A program made the translations under genes and the position numbers. Shown here in pieces: positions 32,624 through 46,632 of a stretch of 64,000 nt of DNA. This DNA comes from Hoplostethus atlanticus (lineage: Eukaryota > Chordata > Actinopteri > Trachichthyiformes > Trachichthyidae): positions 2,122,501 through 2,186,500 of the forward strand of contig JAXDDX010000046.1 of NCBI GenBank assembly GCA_034670405.1. The letters are read 5' to 3'. Within the stretch, counting starts at the first letter, position 1. Each line of letters starts with the position of its first letter. The notes beneath the pieces were generated by a model. The model worked only from the letters and a program-made list of their open reading frames with translations, did no database searches and had not been told where the DNA came from.

Positions 32624-34690
32624 GCAGAACCACCCTCTGTCCCCGAACTCTCCCTGCTACCTCCCTCCCTAGCACTGCTGGGGTGAAATTGCCCCTTACT
32701 ATTGACTAGGGATCAGTGTGTCTTTACATATGCTAACTTGCTAACTAAGTCATTAGTCATTTTAAAACCGACTATGGGCAACTTCACCCTAGTACCCTCG
32801 TCTTGCCGAGTCTCATCTTCTCTTTCCACTGTGGGGATAACCCATCCCAGCCTATCTCAGCAAACAGTTGAACACTATTCAGTTGAAGGAAGCACTATTA
32901 TCAGTTATGAGGAGAAAGCAAGGGACTAGTGTTTTTTTTATTATTATTTGTTGCATCTTGAATGTACATGCTGTATAGTAAATTGACTCTGGATGCACTA
33001 CTCTGTATACTAGCCAATGTCGATCAGTCAGTCATTTATGGAGAGACCTTGTTTTAACTGTGTCACGGTTTCCCTTGCTTCAACCAAGTCATGCATCTTG
33101 CTTACACAACAGTTGGATCGACAGAGATATACACTCCCTGGTGTAGTTATGTAAGCAAGACTGAGTGGTGAAAGCAAATAAACTGACCAAATACAATTAT
33201 TGACTTGTATTAAGAAGCTTGGGCTTGAGTTGAAAGTCCTAGTTGAGCACCTAAATTTAAAAAGCTGGGCTTAAGTGCATTAGGTATACTTAAAAGACTT
33301 GGAATAGCTTGGTGTTTGGCTTGGCATTGCTAGAGATGAAGTCAGTTTTGTCAATTTAGGAATGAAAAATATGTCACTCACAATTGAGTTGTACAATCCC
33401 ATTGGGTGTAAGGATTTTCTATTGTGGTATGAATCTTAGCCAGGTGCAGAGGAAGTCCTGAAGATGCTCTAATATTAAATAAATCATATTTAATGTTTTA
33501 TTATTGTATTTTTCCAGTTTTAAGAAGCACTTTTCAGGAGCAAGCATTTGAAATGCTATATTAAGCAGTTACTGTACCCCCTGAATGGAAAATGGAAACA
33601 TGGTTGCAGACAAAAGTTGGACCACATACTGCTTTGTCCGTACTACTCAAGTGACTAATGGTTTAATTATAGAGGCTTGCTGCAAAAAACATCATGTAAT
33701 CACCTTACTCTCACACACGTCGTCGTGAATTACAATTCTAATGTTTTTGTTAAAGCTGGTAGCATGGAAACTGTTTTGATAGTCGTGGTTGTACTTACCT
33801 AAAGTGTTGTATTTGTACAAAACACACTTCCTTGTGAGACGAAAGGGGTCTATATTTCACACTAGGCATGGTGGGATCATATAAATGAAATTAATAGAAC
33901 AGACCAGCCTATTGAATACAATGAGAAATGAAATTTGTGGAACACACTGGCTGCCATCTTTGGTGTGTTGGCCCCAAATTCTGTTCTCTGTTGGGCAATG
34001 TCTGTTTTATCTCCACCCTTTCCTCTGAAGTGTGTCCTTCAAGTTTACACACATATTTTTAAAGTTGACTTGCTATTCATAAATCCATGCCAGGTGTATG
34101 GACGCTTCCAGTGAATCGGTAAAAGTTGAAAATGATGCATTAAATTCATTCTATAGGTGGGACTAAGAGCTAGACGTCTGTGTTTAATCTTGCTTGTGGA
34201 TGGCTACAATGACAACGACCTACCTCTCATCACGCATCTGTCCAATGCATCCCAAGTGTGTCATACACAACCATAGAACAGACACTGGCCTTGAAGGCCT
34301 TGTGGTTGTGTAATCTCTTGTAAATGATGTCCACCACCTTAGATGAGTACCAAAATTAGCCAGCCAAGATGCAACACATTACAACCACTGGGTGGAAACA
34401 AGTGAATGTCAAGTGTCAATTATCAGTTGCATGCAGACTTTGATGTACAACCTCTGTATGCAAGTCGGCCATAACCGTCAAGTTCCTGCTCAGCAAGGTC
34501 ACATCTGTTGTTTAGCCTGTCCACCAGTTGGCTTTCTGCACAAGGATGTAAATGTTTTATTGGCAGTGAAAGCTTATTTAGACCGAGTAGTGAAGAGCAG
34601 TCATGATCTCTCCATACATTGAATCGCTCGAGTTGTGTTCCAATGCTTTTTAACCTGCCTGTAATAAAAATGAAACTATTGCATCTTTCC
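32624..34690 (+). other. ubxn6: ubxn6 3' UTR (probable, end uncertain)
   Basis: This follows the ubxn6 TGA. Canonical AATAAA signals on the plus strand occur near 33177 and at 34663-34668, the latter followed by a T/G-rich stretch. Use of the second would give a UTR of about 2 kb ending close to the 3' end of chaf1a. I see no gene in the interval; its open frames are short and unrecognised. Confidence 0.5.
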
Positions 34691-34875
34691 GATTGTTTTA
34701 ATAATCTTGATTACAAGGTTAGCCAGTTTTAGTCCTAGACCTCAATCTGCTTCTGGTGTCAATCCACCAGTAAGCACTGGAATAAACACGTGAAAACCAT
34801 GTTTCATAGAAAGCTCCATACACTGATTTTTTTATTCTAGTGTTGCACATATAGGCATATATTTTTAAATAATGC

Positions 34876-36089
34876 TTTATTGAAAGACAAATTGAGACCT
34901 TTATAACACCTGCAAATCCAAACAGTTGAGGGCTCAGAGCATTCATAATGTCTCTGCCACTTAAAATGAAACGCAAACAGCAATGTTTTAATAATGGACG
35001 GCTATTTTACTACTCCACCTCTAACCATTATCAAAGAACATACAAAACTGAGGCCTAGAGTAGTAATATAAGCACTGTCGAGCAGCCCGCATGACTACAG
35101 CATCTGCTGTATTCTTAAGTCTCAAACCCTTTACCAAAACAGCACAATTCCTGATAAGAAATATAGCAACTGTAAGAGTGGTGATGGCAATGGCATCATG
35201 TTGACAAAGGCACCCATAAAGAGGGGGAAAATGAAAGGAATATAAAAGTGCAGTACATTTAATCATTATTTTTAATGAATTTATCCTGTTCAAGTATTCT
35301 TGAAAAAAAAAATAAAAATAAAAAAAAATACATATTTATGAAAACATGACAAGCCTAACTGTACAAGTACAGAACTAGCAAACACCAAGTACTCCAGTGG
35401 GCGCTCAGAATTTGCAGAATAAATGTGCCCACTGAAGTCATTAGGAAATATATGGATGGACTTTCAGCCTTTCATTTCCCTGTTGTAACTGCTGGTAGAG
35501 TATGTACACTTAGATCATGACAAGATGGATTCAAATCCAATGTTGTGATTATTCAACAGTTCAACAAATAATGCCGTCTTGAATGCCAATTCTTCAAAAC
35601 TGGGATGCTAGTCCACGTCTTTTGGGCATATCCATTCTGCTCTTTTCCATCTGTTTAACCCAATCGGCTGTAGCCAAATGCAGTGCCAGAGAAACACCTT
35701 CACCTTCCACTTTAATTAAAAGACACCCATACCAACTGAAACTCCAAAATAGAAATTAACCAAACAGTTAATGAACATTTTATCAAAGGCTGTCCTTAAT
35801 AATAAAATCAGGCACTTTGATTTTAGTCATAACTACATTTTGCAGGCAAGATGTCTCCTGATACTTACAGTGAGGTGAGAGGAGTAAGGCATAATACTGC
35901 GTAGATGCCATGTGGCCTGCTGTGAGCCACCTATACAGTACTTCATCTTGCTTGAAGACCTGATTCTGTCTTGGGCACACTGGAACTCAGACCCAAGAAG
36001 GGGGAAATGAGAAGGAAAGGGGGCCCTTTGGGCTGTGGTAAGGGAAGGTGCAGGTTCCCAGAGAGGACAAAGGAAAGCTCGTCCTTTCC
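34876..36089 (-). other. chaf1a: chaf1a 3' UTR (probable)
   Basis: This follows the chaf1a stop on the minus strand. The first good AATAAA on that strand is at 34881 down to 34876. The stretch is AT-rich and otherwise featureless, with an A-rich run at 35307-35331. Confidence 0.5.
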
Positions 36090-39000
36090 TTAGGCAGTGG
36101 CAAGTGTAGGAGCGGGGTTGGGCAGGGGGAGAGCAGCTGTGTCTGAGGGGGTGACTTCCATCTGGTCGTCTCCCTCACTGGTGATAGGGTTGCTGGAGGA
36201 GTTCTCCCTGGTGGAGCCTGCAGTGTAAAAATTCTGTTTTAGTTTGGTTTTTTTTGACATTGAAACATGACTATTTTCATTTAATTTTAGCAAGATCAAG
36301 TGTTTGGAGGGACTCTTCAAAACACAGAGGGAAGCTAACTGTTTACTTAACATACAACCAGCAAACGGCGCGCAAGACTGCAGCCATATCAACTATCCAC
36401 TTCCATATCTAAGTTAAACTAAGTTACCACAGAATTACCATATATATATATATTTCTTCTGTAAGCCGCAAACATTTTTATTCTTTAGATGAGGAATTAC
36501 AGCCAAGTAATATTTTATGCAGGTTGCAAAGGAGATTTCATGGTTACAATATCCAACCGATCACCAGAGTGGGTCTGAGTGACTGGATTAATCAGTTTTT
36601 AAATACATTTTACATATATTTGTATGTATATAAAAGATGTCTAGACGCTGCACCCATGATCAATCAGTATGTCCAACCCACCACTCTGTGTAGAGATGAG
36701 GACACAGTCATCGTCATAGTCATCCTCAGTGTCGGCTTGAAAACCATCCGTCTCCATCGCTTCTGTCTGGGAAATACAGTGAGGTATGACCATTTGAGAC
36801 AAAGTAATAGATTGCAAAAATCACATTTTGAAAACCATGTGAAGGCGATGGAATCAAAAGTGGATATCCCTGACAGAGAGAGAAAAGACCTATCTGTTAA
36901 AAAGGTACCAATGGATGGATTATGGATTATGGGACGGATTCTTGTGCTTAGATCAAACTTTGTTCAATGAGTGAATAGTTGGCCGACTGAACTAATTGGA
37001 GGAAGAAATAAAATGTCAGTCAGGTCTTAAAAAAAGTTCACATTCATCACAAGCAAGGTAAACAAATACAATACAGAAATTAACTCCATTTGGGCGCCTT
37101 TTCCTACCTGCTCAGGGTCAGTGCACTTCTTCATGAATCTGGTGATTGACATGCTGCCTGTGCTCTTCCTTTTGTTGGAGGATGAAGGTGTGGTGGCGGA
37201 GGAGGGCTGAGGTGTGTTGGGCGAGTTTCCCTGTGACCCCGTGGCTGTCTGGGGTTCTTCGCGGGACTCTTCTCGAGCTCCTGTGATGAGGTAGGTCCAC
37301 TGGCAGGGCACTGGGAGGGCTTCCCGGCCAAAACGGAACAGGACTTCTGTGTGTACATACCAGCAGCGACGCCTGTGGGTTGAGCGCTTCTCATAGACAG
37401 CATTGCTCTTGATGAGGCGCTTCAGACGTATTCTGATGAAAGGAAGAAAAAAAATAAGTGTCTTAGTCGAGGTAAAACTGTCCAAGCAGCCACTGCAGAA
37501 TATTAGCATCTTGTGCAGCTGAATGCATACTTTTTCAAAAGAGTAAATTGTCACATCAAATAAAACACCTCAAGGATGATGCCCACAATGAGCTGGTAGC
37601 ACCTATCCTGTATGTTGCAAAGCAAGAAGCTCAGACGTTGCTGACACCTCCTCAAGTCAGATTAATGTATTGTCAAGATGGATGAATGGAGAAATTTACC
37701 AGCCATATGAATTCCGACTGTTTATTTCCAAGTAGTTTGTTATGAGGGCTCATCTACCTGGTAGGAATGTTGTCTGAGCTCAGAGGGCTGGATAGACTGG
37801 GAGAGGATGGCGATGATGAAGAGGTGGTCTGCTGGCGACAGAACTCCTGGAACTCTGTGATGATCACCTTGCTGCTGTTGATGTTGCCATGCAGCAGAGG
37901 CAGGAGCTGACTGAGCACTACGGAGACAAGAGGAGGAGGATTACAGAGCTGTCTGAGTCTGAGTCACTTATTAGATCAACTTTTCAATTTTTTTTTTGTA
38001 AATCAGTTTTTCATATTAAATATTTATGTTTTGCTGGAAACAGAAAAACAAATCTTATGTTCCCCGAATCCAATACACAAGCTTATTACACTATAAACAA
38101 ATCTGAGTGTACTGAATTCAACTTTTATAATGATAATCAACACTTCTAGTGTCTACGAAGGGTTCAATTAAACTTCCAGGCAGGCTTAACCTAAAGAAAT
38201 AATGTTGCTAAATTATTCTGGTCAAAGGCAAAATAGGAGCATGGGCTTTGGCAGTGCTACTAAAGAGTAATAACCCAGGCATACTTTAGGGTGTTTACAC
38301 TAAAATCTGTGAAACATAATCCTGTTAGCACAGTAAATACTACTAAATGCATGTGAACACAGTTTAGAACAAGAATCTTGAAATGAAAGCACTGAGGATA
38401 TTGGATCTATCTATGGATATTCCTATCAGCCTATCTTGCAGGCGAACCAGTTTATAAATATGTTGCCAGATTAGAGAAAGCATATTGGCTTGTGTTTTTC
38501 AGATATGGGTAGTGCAAAATTGTCTCCTCATACGGTTTAACATAAACGGTTGGGAGATAGCCAGACCCTCCAGGATAATGCCTAAAATGAAAAAGCTCCC
38601 ACTTTCATCCTCGTATCTAAATAAATCAATTGACACACACACACACACACACACTCACATTGTTCATCTCCCTGGCGTTTCTGAGCCAATTCCTCCGGGC
38701 TGGGGCTGGTGTCTGGCTTGGGTAAAGGCTCTACCAGGCACACAGCGTAAGGCTGGAAGAGCTCGATGGCAGGGCCTTCTCCCTCCCAGGTGCAGCCCCT
38801 CACCACGGCCTGCAGCACCTTCACCTTCTTCTTGGAGGACATCAGCTCGTCCCATTCCCTTGCTTTCAGCTTCTGACGCACTTTCTGCTTCTCTAGGTCA
38901 CCACCCTCCTGTGTGGAAATGAAGGCACAGACAGGAAGGAGAACACAGACAGAACACATGGGTTGATTGGTCTCTTCAAAATAATTTGGCACACCTAGTC

Positions 39001-42000
39001 TTCTAGTCTGGGAGTTTAGGAAAGAGGAAAAACCTTCGTACCACTTCCTCCAGTGCCCCCTCCCCATCCGATAGGTAACCATGTGGGACAAAGAAGCCGT
39101 CATCCTCATCATCTTCGTTGTCACCTCCCTCCTCCTCATCCTCCTGAAAATGATAACCAGTACAAACTGTAAGATTCTTTTAAGGGTTAGGGTTATTTGA
39201 ACAAATATATCCTTGAACCCATGCTACAAGCCTTGTTGTAGAGTCAAGATGAAAGACAGAATAAGCACATGCTTTTACTGCTGAGTTACAAGTAGCGCAA
39301 GTTCAGATCCAACTAATCTTTAAAGCTGATTGATTTCCTACTTCTTCGCTGCTTTTGTGCTTTATTTGAACACGTAGTGACAGGTTGGTGTGAGAATCAC
39401 CAAAGAGCTCTCAACGATATTATGACAGTATCATATTAGATACTGTGACATACTGCAATTCATTTGTTTTTATTTCATTTGATCACAGTATAAAGTTGAA
39501 ATAATACCCTTTGGGCCAAATAAAGGTCATTGTGAATCAATTATACTTATGAGTAAAAGGCCATGGATGAATCACTAGATGGAAAGGCATTTCAGACAAT
39601 TAAAAGCCTTGAAATGTGTATAAAACTTTGATACTGGGCATCAGCGCACCGGCACATCATTGGGGAAAGAGTCCCAATGTTATAACCCTCCGGTGAGACT
39701 CACCCCTTCACTGTGTGACAGCGATTCTCCAGGTTCCTCTTCCTCCCATTCCTCATCACTGTCCACCTCATAGTCCAACAGATCCTGAGGTGAAATAACG
39801 GACGGTTAACCACTGTATGCAGGCTTTTGTTACTGATAAGATTTTAGTGACACAGCACAGCTTTTAGTGTCACAGCTCCAATATGAAAATATAAAATATC
39901 TTGTGCAGATACTGAAAGAGTAAAGGGGCAGGAGAGGCAAATGCTTTGTGCACATCTGCACAAAAAGTTGTGGTCCACTGGCATGCATGCATATCTATCC
40001 ATCCATCTATCAATCCATAAAAATGAAACCATGTTGAAATCTGAAAGATGATTTGAAAGCAAGACTAGGGTTCTCCATTTTATATAGAAGTAGCCAACTG
40101 ACCAAAGCCATGTTTTGTGAGTATGCCAGCAAATACCCATCGGTGGTTACATGTACACTAATATTCCATGAGCTGGTGCAGGTTTAAAAATACCGGAATT
40201 ACCCTTTAAGGCTCTCACTTATGGAGTGAAGATTAAACTGAATTGACTGAGGGCACTCCTAGCAACTATCATCTCGCGTTGTTGACAACTGATATCAAAG
40301 ACAGCTAACAGCAGCACCAATTGTAAACTTTGTCAAAATGGTAAAGAAAATTGTAAAAGTTACCAGTGGGAACAGCATCTTTTAGTGTAGCAGTAACTAG
40401 CTTACTTGTCCTACCTAAAGAAATGACCAGATAACACAAAGAGGCTAAAATTCTGTTCATTTGTAGGTGCATGATACGGGGATATTCATAAACAGGTTAT
40501 GCATATCATGAATAAGACCTTAACAGGGATGAGCCATCAGGAATACTCATAAATGCAGCCACTGATGTATTAACACACATTATGTGAGGATGGCCTTACC
40601 TTGTCCTGTTTGAGTGGGCAGCGGGGTGAGATGTGCGAGCTCTTCTTACTCCAGGTGCCCCAGTAGGCCGGACGGTAGTTCTCACGGAACTGCAGCAGCT
40701 TCATGGGTCCATAGCGTTTACGGTCCGGCACACCATCTGGTTTAGGCCCTTCAACCACTGTACACTCACTGAGGAGATAATACACAGGGGGGAAACAGAA
40801 AGCACAGATGGTTAACACAGGAAACATGTTTAAAAATCTTTCTAAAACCGTAAGAATGTTTTCGCCAAGATGAGTTTTGATGATGACAAATTAACTGGAT
40901 GGTACCAACAGCTAAGGTGAACTACAAATTAAATGTAGGGACATAGTAGTAGGGTCATAGCTGACCATGAATCACCAGAGTAACTTCAGCAATCCTAGAT
41001 TGTACGAGGATCTGGCACATTATTTTGGAGATGCAACAACATTCCTCTACAACAAATTCCAGCATTTTGCGGATAACATGGGATAACATTTCTTTAACAT
41101 TTCTGGACATTTCTGCAAGCAACTGTAATGAAGCAGGGTAGGCAAATTGTCAGGGACAGACATTACAGCCAATCTCACCTGAGTGGGTCTGTCTGTCTGA
41201 GTTTGGTGGGGCCCGATCTGCGGGGTTTGTTCCTAATCCAGTCTTTTAGTCCGTTCAGGTGATCACCAGGTTTCAACAGATACTGGTCCAGCTCCTCCAG
41301 AACACAGTCCTCACACTGGACCCGGGTCAGCGGTGCCAGACACATGTTTTCCTTGATCTCAAACGGAGCAAACTTCCCACAGGCAGCTGCAAGGGTCTGT
41401 AGGGGAAGACGGAAATAACAATTAGACATTTTATTTGTTCTTATTGCACTATAGGAGGAAGTTGTGTGAATTTTGCAGCTGGCCCAGACATGGTAGCTGC
41501 ATTGAGTAATAATATAGATTATGCACTAACGATAAGACATGCCAACTAAATCACTATAGCTTTTAGGCAACAGAGTAGCACTCTGCCTTGAAAAACTAGC
41601 AATAGAGGCATAACCCCAGCTGAATAGGAGAAACAACCTGAAGTGGCACAGTATTTTCAATTTTTTGTTATTTCATGCAAGATCTACTACCTTTGGAGCC
41701 TGTTGGGTCTTGGGTTTCTGTAGAAACCTTGTGATCTCTGCTTTCTCAGCTTTGAGACGCTGTAAACAAGAAAATCAGGATATTAGCCGGTGTAATTTGT
41801 CATTGCAAATCTGGGGGGGGAAATGTTGTGGCATCTACATAGCATGAACCAAAACATTTCTACATAAACTCACATCTTTCTCCTCTTTCAGCCGTTTCTC
41901 CTCTTCTTTCTTCCGTTTTTCTTCAAGTTTAGCCCTGAGGCAAAGTTTGAACAAAACATTCAGCACACAAGGTTAAATGTCTGTTATAATCACATTTGAT

Positions 42001-45000
42001 TGGACAAACTGAAAGCATGAGTAAAATGAGGAAAGAGTGAAATTGGATGAGCATGAAAAGACATTGGGTGACTCACTCTTGTTTTGATTTCTTTTGCTCC
42101 TCTTTTGCTTTTAACCGCTCTGCCTTTTCCTTCTCCTCCTTTTCTTTTTTCTCCCGTTTCTCTCGCTCATCTTTTTCTTTTTTCTCACGTTTTTCCTTTT
42201 CTCGCTCCTCCTTTAGTTTGCGAGCCTCTTCTTTCTTTTTCTCTTTCGCGGCTTTAGCCTCTTCCCTCTGTTGTTCTTTCTCCTGACGCAGACGAAGCCT
42301 CTCCTCTTGTTCTTGTAAATTCTGTAGTTGCAAAAATTCAATGTCAGTCTTTCTCCGAATTCTCAGATTCAATATTAATGAGTGGGATGAAAAATAGAAA
42401 AGATACTACAGCACAGGCTGTGCCAGCTTACGCACGCACACAAACACACAAACAGCCTTACCTTCAATGAGCGCCTTTTCACTTTCTGATCTGCTGGGAT
42501 CTTGGGAGTGGTCTGTGGCTCCTATGCAGAAACAGAAACAAGGCAATCATTCTGACAGTGTCCCATTAGGAATATTGTCAAAGTGCTTGATTTCATACAC
42601 TTTTCTAGAAAACTGCTTGTCTCTATAATATACAGATACGGGATGGAAATGTGATGGAAATATGATATGGGAATAATGTTTTTGAACAATAACACTTCAG
42701 TAATCTGCGCTCTAATGGTCCTTGAAAGTGAGTGTGATTATTAGATAGTAAAAGCAAGCCATGGGAGTTGTACTTACTGTAGGTGTAGCATTGTCCTCAT
42801 TCTTTGCCTGTTCTGGTGAGCTCTCTGCAGCAGACATGGAGCTGACTGATGAGGGCGACAGCATGGACCTGTTCTCCAGACTGGAGACATCCGCATTTAT
42901 CGACTCCTGCTCCTCTGCCTCACTTTCAGAATCCTGTGTTGTGTCTAGCAGCGAGACAGATGCAGCCGCCTCCCCATCTTTTTTCTCCATCTCTTTTACC
43001 TCTCCATCATTCTCCGTTTTGTTGACTACTTTGCTATCTAAAGCATGTGTCTTAGGAGTGTTTTCACTGTTGCTGGATTTCCCAGTGGAGGCCCTTTTGT
43101 CTTTGTTCTGATGTGTGTCCTTTGTTGGGAGGCAGGGGGAGGCAGAGACAGGAGCAGCAACGTGCTTGATGGGAGGTGTTGAGTCATCCTTGGTGAGATC
43201 TATAACAATGTTCTCATCTGAGGGGGCACGACAGTTGCGACTCAAGAAGCCATCGAGGGGTCCACGCCCGTTAACCAAGGCTCTTCCACTGTGCACAGGG
43301 AGAGGAGAGGACTCTGTCTCATTCTCCGAATCGGAGACCCCTGGTCCAGGGCAGGGATGGGCGCATGGCCGTTTAGGCTGCTGATTCTCCTTAGGTTCAG
43401 GGTTCAAGCGCTTGAATGGGAGACGAGCTGAGGACAGAATACAGAAAACTGAGTGACCATCAATGTAGTAGTCCACATGTATGTGTCTGCATAAAAGGCC
43501 ATGGGGCTATAACAAAGTTGCTAAACAAAATGCTTATTGAAAACTAAGCAAACAAATCATTTAAGTTTTTAGGCAAGGTGAATGTGGTGGAAAGTGGTGT
43601 CAATTTGAATTGTTTGACGAGTATGTGAATTAATGCTTAACTCACTCCTTTAGGGGGCAATTATAACCACCTGATTGAATTATATGTGATCCCTGTTTGG
43701 ATTAGTAGGGTTTGTCATCATTCCAAAACTTCCCCATGCCATACTATCTCAAGTAGTATCACAATATTATGCCAAAGAGTACAAAGGGATTTGATCAAGA
43801 ACACAAAAAAACACACATAATAATTAAGTGAAAAGCAGGACACTGGAATAATACAAATTTGTCCCATATAGACCATACATGTTGATACCTATGATACTTC
43901 AGAACCTTCCAGGGGTTGACATCAACAATACTTGATAATGACTCACTCTCATAATAAACATGGTATAGTGTGCAAAGCAAACATTTCATTACCTTGAACA
44001 AGTTTCTTGTTGGCATGTTTACTGGGTTTACACTCCATGCCTGAAAAGAACAGCAACACTGCATGAGCAAATAATACTTCATATCAAACTCAAAGTACTG
44101 AAACAATTAACTTTTTACTCAGATGTGCTGACAGTACTAAAGTGGAATATTTCTGTAGAGATCAAAAGGCAAACGGTAACTGGTTTAAAATGCCAAGGAA
44201 AGTCTAAACTTTTAGACTAAAGTCTAAAATCTATGTCAACAATAATCCCAAATTAGTTGATAGTCAAGACATAACTATTTAACAAGTTGACAAATCGGCT
44301 TCACTACTTGAACTTTTGTTTAGACTGCGCATGCAGTACTTTGCCATGGCACTAATCACATGCTAGTCTATCTTACATTACTGTAATGTTGGTTGGCTTT
44401 AAAATCCCAATCTGCCTGGCTTTAACGTGAATCTCTATGACTATCTACCCAATAGCAAACACATCTTGATAACAGCAATTTTGTTTTGTGGCAAAATGAC
44501 AAATTTTGTTGAAACGTTGTTTAACTATTATAATAAGCCTAATGGATGTGTTTGGTTTGCTCTCCCGCCAACCGGTATATCAATCGGTGCAGAAGGCCCG
44601 GTAGTGTCCGCAAAGCAGACACTTTTGGCTGTCAGGCGAGAGATGACTACCCGGCCACAATACTGAAAACCTGACAAAACTACTCCACAATTATTCCAAC
44701 AAGAATGCACTGCAGCCACTACCAAACTAAACGTTACCAAACTAATTGTTAACTGGGTGGCTTTTTAGTTAAATTAGTTTTAAAAAAAACACTGTAATAT
44801 GTGGTGCTAACCAACTCCGAGACGTTTGCTAACGTGGCTAGCTTGTCTGCTACCGTAGATCCAGTGCCAACACTAGCAACTTTGCTAGCCTGCTAGTAGA
44901 TAACTGTTAGCCAAGCAGCAGTAATATTAGCGAGTAGTGTAGTGAAGCTTGCTGGGCTAATGTTACCATTCACTAACGTTAGTACTTTAGCTCAGACTCC

Positions 45001-45562
45001 AAACAATTGCTTGAATGGGAGAAATAGATTGAGTTTAACGTTAATCTAACATAACATGTTAGAAAAGCTAACTTTATTGTTCTCCAACTAACGTTAAACC
45101 AAGGTTCCTCATTAGGTAATAAACTCAGCAATGCTGTGTAGCATACATGTTACACAGCTAACTTTAGCTAGTGTTTGATTCTAAATAGAGCTAAAAATGA
45201 ATTAACGTTTGCCAACGTTATCGTACTTACTATTACATTACACTGATGACAATACATAACAATGTCAGAGTAACAGTATCAGGACGAGCAAGTCAATTCT
45301 GATTCTTTTCGAATAGAAGAGACGCAGTGCTGCCGACAGTCAACCTAAATTGTTTGATTTGTATTGTGCTCGCTAAATACTGCAGACGAAAATGTATTCC
45401 ACCCAAATTATGATGTTTAACATGTTGGTAAATTGATAGTTAGTAGTAGCTGATAGCTCAATGCCCAACGAGCTATCTTACAATAGCATTAGCTTTACCT
45501 CTTCTGCGTGGGGTAGACGCTACCAAATGCCCGTCCACAGATGGGTTTTCCGCCGCCAACAT
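36090..45562 (-). CDS. chaf1a: Chromatin assembly factor 1 subunit A (p150), complete
   Basis: The largest CAF-1 subunit, it deposits H3-H4 on newly replicated DNA through PCNA. Coding exons, in transcript order: 45562-45499, 44040-43993, 43427-42778, 42521-42462, 42321-42077, 41934-41874, 41759-41691, 41396-41179, 40768-40600, 39784-39704, 39143-39042, 38908-38659, 37917-37758, 37432-37108, 36766-36682 and 36217-36090. All are in phase, giving 904 residues (human 956). Landmarks: KKLVQARLPFKRLN near residue 32; a SUMO-interacting VIDLT; a Lys/Glu/Arg (KER) coiled coil at about 275-376; a PCNA-binding KAEITRFLQKP near 380; LLQFRENYRPAYWGTW near 500; an acidic ED domain with DYEVDSDEEWEEEE and DDGFFVPHGYLSD at about 530-590; a C-terminal winged-helix region (LLPLLHGNINSSKVII, CWYVHTEVL); and SITRFMKK. 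No HP1-binding PxVxL motif is visible. The gene is head-to-head with scamp4. Confidence 0.96.
38637..38658. repeat. (CA)n microsatellite abutting a chaf1a splice donor
   Basis: On the chaf1a strand the donor of the exon ending at 38659 reads GTGAG and then runs straight into (TG)n for about 20 bases, so the 5' splice site is itself the start of the repeat. Confidence 0.95.
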
Positions 45563-46563
45563 CACTACCGCTATCCGAGGCTTCCCTCACTTGTGATATT
45601 CTTTAGCAAAACTAATTCAAAACTAACTAATGACGAATGTCCACGATAACGAGCCGAATATTATCTTGCTATTTAAACAATATACAGCTCTACCTCATTT
45701 CAATTAAAGCAAAACGCCTGCTCTTTCCGCATCTCCTACATACTCCCTCAATTCCCCCGCTGCCTGTCTCGCGCTCCTCACTCAGAATTGGCGGGAGTGC
45801 GTCAGTTGCAACAATAACCGCCGCTGATTGGTTAGAGCCAAGGAAAGGGCTAGCAGTGGATGTGTTTGTTTTGTCACACAGAGTTGCGCGTTTGCACAAC
45901 CGTTCATTTTGCCTTACAGGATGAAGCACTTTGAATGAACTTTATTCAATGTTGTGATTATAATGTTCCATAATAGTTGACTCCCAATTGAGAAACGTGG
46001 GTTTTTCCGATTTTACAGATATTTAATAGTCGAAATACACTGTGCAAAATATTCACGGGCCACCCTGAGCTTTAAACCGTGCGACACAACATTGTCCACT
46101 CTGGTCACGCCTTCTGAATTATGTTTCGGACTTTTTGATAGGCCGCGGAGCTTCCGCCAGTCTCAGAAATGTCGGGGTTGCCAAGTTATCGTTAGTTTGG
46201 GATCACTGAACTGAACGGGACGGAATAAAGTCGCAGAAACCAATGTAACAACATAAAAATACTTTCCTGGAAGAGTGTTGCTTTCTGGATCACATCCCAG
46301 CCACCCCAGTTATTATTTAAGCATAACACATGGTATAATCCCTAAACATTTACGGATTGTTCATTCAAATGTTGCCCTTACACCTTCCAGCATTGGATTG
46401 ATAAATACCAACCAGTGATACCAACTCACTCTCACAATACACACTTTTGTTGGTATCAGCGGGAGAGGGAGAGGAGGAAATTAACAAACTCGATGTAGAA
46501 TAAATTGAACGTTGGTTTCACCCATCTCCTCGTCGTCACGGGTTTTCCTTCTACAGCTTTCAT

Positions 46564-46582
46564 GAATCCTAGGATTTGTAGT
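46564..46582 (-). promoter_or_regulatory. ZNF143/SBS-like motif, minus orientation
   Basis: Read on the minus strand it is ACTACAAATCCTAGGATTC, against the SBS consensus ACTACAANTCCCANNATGC. The ACTACAA core is perfect and there are two mismatches in the rest. It points toward chaf1a. Confidence 0.5.
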
Positions 46583-46632
46583 TCCGCGGTCAGCCGAACG
46601 CGTTGACAGGCTACAGCGGAAAACGGGTTGGA

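Noticed and set aside
42047..42286. Ser/Phe-rich plus-strand frame at 42.1 kb.
   Set aside because: It is the antisense shadow of the chaf1a KER coiled-coil exon.
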